A stretch of 64,000 nucleotides of DNA from Asterias amurensis (lineage: Eukaryota > Echinodermata > Asteroidea > Forcipulatida > Asteriidae). The first letter of the stretch is position 1; every line of letters starts with the position of its first letter. The position numbers and the translations under genes are program-made. The stretch spans positions 13,975,285-14,039,284 of the forward strand of contig NC_092651.1 in NCBI RefSeq assembly GCF_032118995.1. Direction: 5' to 3'. The notes below the pieces were generated by a model. It was not told the origin of the DNA and ran no database searches. It saw nothing but the letters and a program-made list of their open reading frames with translations. This document shows, piece after piece, positions 58,820-64,000 of the stretch.

Positions 58820-61800
58820 CAAAGCAGACCCAGTCTTTTCTCCATGAGAGCGTGTGGATTACCCATCACTTCAGCATCACCGGGAGCTGCAGCAAAGACA
58901 AGAAAATAACAGGAAAACTATAATTAATATTCAACTCCACTCTATCTAGTATCATGAGACACCTCAGACTGATTTAATACTAACTGCAATTGCAGATATT
59001 ATGTTAAAACAATAGAGCTATTTCTATAATTGGATGAATGGCTGTTGCAAACCCTATTAACAACAAAAACGACAATATTCTTATATGAGATGTTAAATTT
59101 GTTATTATTCTGATTCTTATTTGAATTTTACTATTTAATGAGTAGGGGGGGGATGGGATTGGCTTTCGATTCCAACAGGACCTTCGTCAGAGGCATCAAC
59201 AAGTAAAAACATATATATATTTATAGCAAAAAGAGGTCCCAGTTTACAGGGAGGTATTTAAACAAAGCGGGAAAATTTAATTATTATTTATTTAATATTA
59301 TATAGTTCTGGTAATGAAACCAATGCTGCCTCATAAGTGAACTTAATCCAGAAATATCCTTGTAGTTTGCTACACTAAGGAAACCTGTAAACAACTAATA
59401 TGAACGATTAGTGTTCTGAGTTCTTTTACAAATGACCCAACATGTTTTTATCTGCCCATTGTCTACATTTGACCAGTCAATCGTCTGGACGCATTCAAGT
59501 GAAACACAGACCACATTTAAAAGAAAGCAAATTAAATAAAGGTTAGCATCAGAACTTGCTCCTAGTTGAAACGATGAGAACTACTCTCCCCCGAGTCACA
59601 TCTTCCTATAAGAAAAAAGAAACACTGTGTACCTGAACTAATTTTCACAACTGAATGAAACAAATCTAAACAAATTATCATCTGTGTTGATCGGGTTATG
59701 CAGAATTACAGCTGAAACATCTTTACATCTGCTCTTTCAGATACAAGGAGAGAGAATAACCTATTAGTAAACGTTGACGCCACAGGAACAGATCCAAACC
59801 CTTTTCTTTTGACTTATTTACACAAAATTTAAAAGATGGGAGCTGAATTTTGAAGTATGCGTTTACAAAGTTGAGGCACAGGCTGCAAGTGGACCTAGTA
59901 GCCAGCCACATCAATCTATATATGACCACAGAGCACAGCTAAGTGTTGGATTTTTTTCCGGAGGGAGGAAAACCGGTGGTCCCGAAAAATCCTTGTGACA
60001 CAGGAGAGAATCAACTCATAGCTCTACCTACAAATGGCCCTAGCCAGGAATCCAACCAAGACCACAGTGATAAGGGGCCAGCAATTTACCCACCAGCCAT
60101 CCATTGCCTTAGGGTAAAGGCCTTGTAGTAGAAGACATCTTGTCTAGGCGACTCAGAGGCAACCACCTGTTGAATGACAAAGGAACACTTTGGCAGCACA
60201 AGGAACTTTTTTGTAACAGTCTGTCACTATGCCCCCCCCCCTAACAAAATCATTTAACTGAAATGCAACTGTGTTCTTCTTCTTAAAGATTATCTGGAAC
60301 AGGTTGCCTGTTATAATTACATCGTGTGACACGCACAGCCCTTGGGGCAATACTAAATTATATTGACTGCTTCTCACTACAATAATTAAATAAATAGTTT
60401 ATTGAAGCCACTAACAGGCACGATATCTTTAACGCTTCACTTGATGGAGCTGCGGACAGGCCGGTTCCATGACGCATCACCACGAGAGGATTCAGACCTT
60501 ATAATGGTCACCCTTGACAATCAGTGTTAATGCAATAACCTTCACAACTGTGTTTGATCATCCAACCAGTCAACCCAGCCGCCTATTGTCAGTACTGGTG
60601 ACCCTCAGGACAGAGATAAGATTTAGTATGACACCAAGAACGAACCCAATAGGTTAACATTGACACTTAGCAGTTGTACACTTAGCTCTTCAAGGCAACA
60701 ACTGCCCTGAGATGTAATGCATCAACATCAAGAATATGAATGTTCCTGGTTTATTAAATGCTATAAGGTCCAAATCTGTGAGCATTTATATTTTCGCTCA
60801 ATGCGAATGCTGTGCATGCTCCGGGGTGTAATAAAGCGCTACATAAGAACTGTGTGTTGCTCTAGCACTCAAATGTTTTTCATTCGTGACCCTTTCACTT
60901 TCCCAAGAAATGTAGCGTTTTATTTCCAGCTTGACAACAGCTGCAAGAGCTCTATAATGACAATGCGCCCTACAGGTGCCAGGTACACTTTGTCAGTCAC
61001 CTTCCTCATCCAAAATACCTAGAAATTTTTCAGCTTAAACTTGACTTTTGACAGTTATAACCCTGAAGATCATATTGGGGGGAAGTGAACAAATCGTTGG
61101 TCAGTTCATACGGTCAAATAACAGGTTGAGGTTGTCAGAGTTCAAATGGTTTTGGTCAAGATCAATGGCGTGGTCGTCTAGTGGAAATCCTGCCGGTCAT
61201 TTCTGATTGAAATCATATCCGTGTGGTTTTAGCAATGCAGACCGCCTCTCTCTCTCAAAATAAAGAGACGCAGGAAGAACTCCGCCCACAAAAAACATAA
61301 CAAAACAACAAGAACTTCGCTCACAAAAAAAAAACATAACAACTATAGAGCTTATAAATACATGTTTTTCACTTGACAACGAAGGGCACTGTTAATAAAG
61401 ATGATGTAATTGTTACCGTTTTTACGAGGTCAACAATTATTTTGGGACAGACTTACGGCGGGATTTGTTGGGAACAAGTTTAGATTTTCCTAATTTTTTT
61501 CGCTGGCAGCTACGGCTGACAAATATACCAACCCAGAATTTCCAGTGTATTCTGTGCAGTCATGCACCTACTGTGATATGTTTTGTTTCACCTGTGCAAA
61601 GAGGGACAACAGGTGAACTGGAGAACACGCCTTGTAAAATCACTTTCCAGGGGGTCATTGTGTAACCCCTGATTCCAGACCTTTGTCCAAATGTTGTACA
61701 AATGTACAAATGTTTTAAACAAGAACGAACAGGCCTTCACCATCGTTTGTCATTATATTTGACTTATTGGAAGGCAAGTCCAAGCGTTCCAAGATTACAG

Positions 61801-63945
61801 CACATACAATGGCAGATTATCGGCCCACAAACTAGAAAGGTTATATGCTGTTCGTATGTTGTACCGTCCCCTTAAGTATGGACCCCAGACACAATATGCA
61901 TTTTAACTTTACCAAGATGTTACCACAAAGAGGTCAATTAACTCAGTGAAGATGCAGGAAACATACACTACATGATTCATATTCAATGCTGTCATCTACA
62001 GGGTATTAAAGGAGCATTGACTGTTGCTTAAAAGTGCCTGGGTTGTTGCTGCAGAATAAGAGGTGGATTATAAATACAGCAAACAGGAATGGTTACGGCA
62101 CAGTGGGGGTCTTCAACCTGCAAGCTTACTAATTATGGATCTGATTTGGGGTTGAACAAAAAAAAATTGACTAGAGTGGGACTCGAACCACTGACCTCCG
62201 GAGCCCTACCAACTGAGCTATCTAGCTCTATGTTGGCAGTCTCCATTTTCTGTCAATATCTTTGTTTGGGGGCGCCAGTCAGAAGCCATGCAACCGTTAA
62301 CTGCCGTGTAACTATAGATCTCATACAAGTACCAATCCTTCAGAAAATGATTTATGCTTCAAATAACACCCCATTTCAATTTCTGCATTTGCATTAAGCC
62401 TAACATGCACCTGCACAAAATACTTGAATTCTTATTCAAAATGTTTAACAGAAAGGGAAGAAGCACAGACTTATTATAAACTAGTACATGTATATTTCCC
62501 AAACTTTAGCACAGAAGTATAAATCAGTATATAAAAATATGTGCAAAAAGATAATTCAAACGTTGACCATGTGCTTGTTCATTCTGCCACCCACACAAAG
62601 ATCAAGCCAGTCTTTCTGTTATCCGCAACTGTCATTTCTAATCAAGATACATCATACTCATCTTCAGTTAATTGATTAAACAAATAATATTGTACATCCA
62701 CAGTTATTAAAGAAAAAAATGTACACTAAAAAAGAAGAGATTCATTGATATCAAGCCATATCCTCCAAAAAATGTTCCCTATTTCCTGCTTAGGTTGCTA
62801 AAGATTGCTGTTATAGCGATCAACAACAGGAAATTCAATTTTGAAATCGGACACTTTTTCGGCAGAAATTCTTGAAAACATGTGTTCGGAATCTTGCAGA
62901 ATTCAGTTTGGGAGAATTAGGACCTACAAAGCGGCAGAAGATCTAACAGAGTCAGACGTTTGGTCTTAGGTCATTCTCAAAAAGTCTTCAGCTGTATTTT
63001 GAACATGTAAACTAGCCATGGTTAAAAAAATTAGGTATTTCATGATGTTGTAAAGGAAACATGTCTGACTCAAGACATGATTTTGGTGACTCGGATTTTA
63101 CTCTATTCACATCGGCAAAAGACTCAGACTTCGTCTGGAGTCTATTAAGGAGTCATGGACATGAAAAAAGCATACACAAACTTCAGATTTAATTTTTGTT
63201 ATCAACTTTCCGCCATGCAACTGCAGTTTTATTCTGTAGATTTTTAAGGGACGTACCAATCACATTGTTTTTCTAATTTTCAACAGCACAGCTGAGAAAC
63301 CCGAATACTAGGAAATCCGCTGATCAGCTGAAAAGTTGCATGCCTGGACCTAACATCAAGATCGAATAAGGTCAACCCCAAGAACGAATTGTCATTATCA
63401 GACAAAGTAATTCCGTCTCAAGAACCAGCCAACTTTGACACAATTTCAAGGCAGAAAAAGTCTCTCATCACGAGAAGTATATGAAATTCAATTTGGCGAT
63501 AAAACGTCATCGCTAGACAATTTTCCTGGTCGACCGCATTTTTTTTACAAAGTGCTATTTTCAGACGTGTTATCTGAGGGAAAAGCATGTTTCTCCCTTG
63601 TCTGGACTCTCGGATGTCTCAGCTTTCCCCTAAGACTTTATTTTACCACCATACTCGAGAAAGAGACGCCCTAACAAGAAGCATGTCCCGCCCTGACAAG
63701 CAGGCAGGAACATTTCAGTTGATCCGAACAGCTTTTCCAGAAGATCCATCAGGCTATAATGTTAAATAAAAATGGAGCCACTCTTTAATAGCCGAACAGA
63801 GTAAAGCCATCTACAGGTCATGTTTAAAGGGATGGTATTCAAGTGGAGAGTTCATCTTAACTCTTTAGTTTACTAAAATAACAACAAATTATAAAAATTT
63901 GAAAGGCTGATCAATCTTACTTGCAGGCCGAGTACCCGAATTGCC
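58820..63945 (-). CDS. Unrecognised gene, last two coding exons (continues past the right edge)
   Basis: A 25-nt exon at 63921-63945 (acceptor TTTTTCAG, donor CAA/GTAAG) joins in frame across a 5-kb intron to a terminal exon at 58820-58886 (acceptor CTGCAG, stop TGA). The joined tail reads GNSGTRPATPGDAEVM then GNPHALMEKRLGLL. The frame continuity, clean splice sites and protein-like composition support a real C-terminus, but I do not recognise the family and assign no function. The gene is convergent with ATP7; its stop lies about 450 bp beyond the candidate ATP7 polyadenylation signal, so the two 3' UTRs may overlap. Confidence 0.5.
58887..63920 (-). other. 5-kb intron of the right-edge gene
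   Basis: No further exon supported. Contents: a TCCAACAGGACCTTCGTCAG motif of retroelement-end style (about 59175), a dispersed repeat with GGAGGAAAACCGGTGG and ATGGCCCTAGCCAGGAATCC (about 59960-60110), and a SINE (62145-62325). The rest shows no pattern I can name. Confidence 0.5.
62145..62325 (-). repeat. tRNA-derived SINE, copy 2
   Basis: Minus strand TAGCTCAGTTGGTAGGGC and GGTTCGAGTCCC boxes, with the same GGGGTTGAACAAA and CCAGTCAGAAGCCAT flanks as copy 1 at 30077-30256. Confidence 0.75.
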
Positions 63946-64000
63946 CTGAAAAATAATACAACATGCTTGAACTGCAGCCAGCCTCATTGACCCATATATG

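Overview
The window looks like nuclear DNA from a marine deuterostome, most likely an echinoderm and perhaps a sea star. The support is an AT-rich, intron-dense layout with GT/AG introns, a deuterostome-style copper ATPase gene, a run of TMEM272-like tetraspan genes, and many short inverted-repeat elements and tRNA-derived SINEs. The species assignment is an inference from the general look of the repeats, not from a search.

Layout. (1) About 0.5-3.0 kb, minus strand: the 5' part of a HAD-superfamily gene resembling the N-terminal phosphatase domain of EPHX2 or ACAD10. It runs off the left edge. (2) 3.0-6.8 kb: repeat-rich intergenic DNA. (3) 6.8-33.75 kb, minus strand: three tandem six-exon paralogues encoding small four-pass membrane proteins of TMEM272 type (called A, B and C here). 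Exon phases are identical in all three, and A and B also share their 5' flank. (4) 33.75-34.23 kb: a compact head-to-head promoter. (5) 34.2-55.5 kb, plus strand: a complete ATP7-type copper-transporting P-type ATPase. It has 20 coding exons giving a continuous 1,498-residue frame with eight CxxC metal-binding domains; vertebrate ATP7A and ATP7B have six. Its 3' UTR may reach 58.4 kb. (6) 58.8-63.9 kb, minus strand: the last two coding exons of an unrecognised gene that runs off the right edge and is convergent with ATP7.

Between and inside the genes lie at least three families of TTAA-flanked MITE-like elements, several foldback elements, an unusual 0.58-kb element packed with a 22-bp palindrome, several minisatellites, SINE copies and one LINE 3' fragment. 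The ATP7 product is expected to load copper into secretory cuproenzymes and export copper. The TMEM272-like proteins have no known role. Paralogue C carries three PPxY motifs, and A and B carry runs of six and seven cysteines after the last membrane segment. Any link between those cysteine runs and the neighbouring copper pump is speculation. All exon models were made by hand from splice signals and frame continuity, with no transcript evidence.
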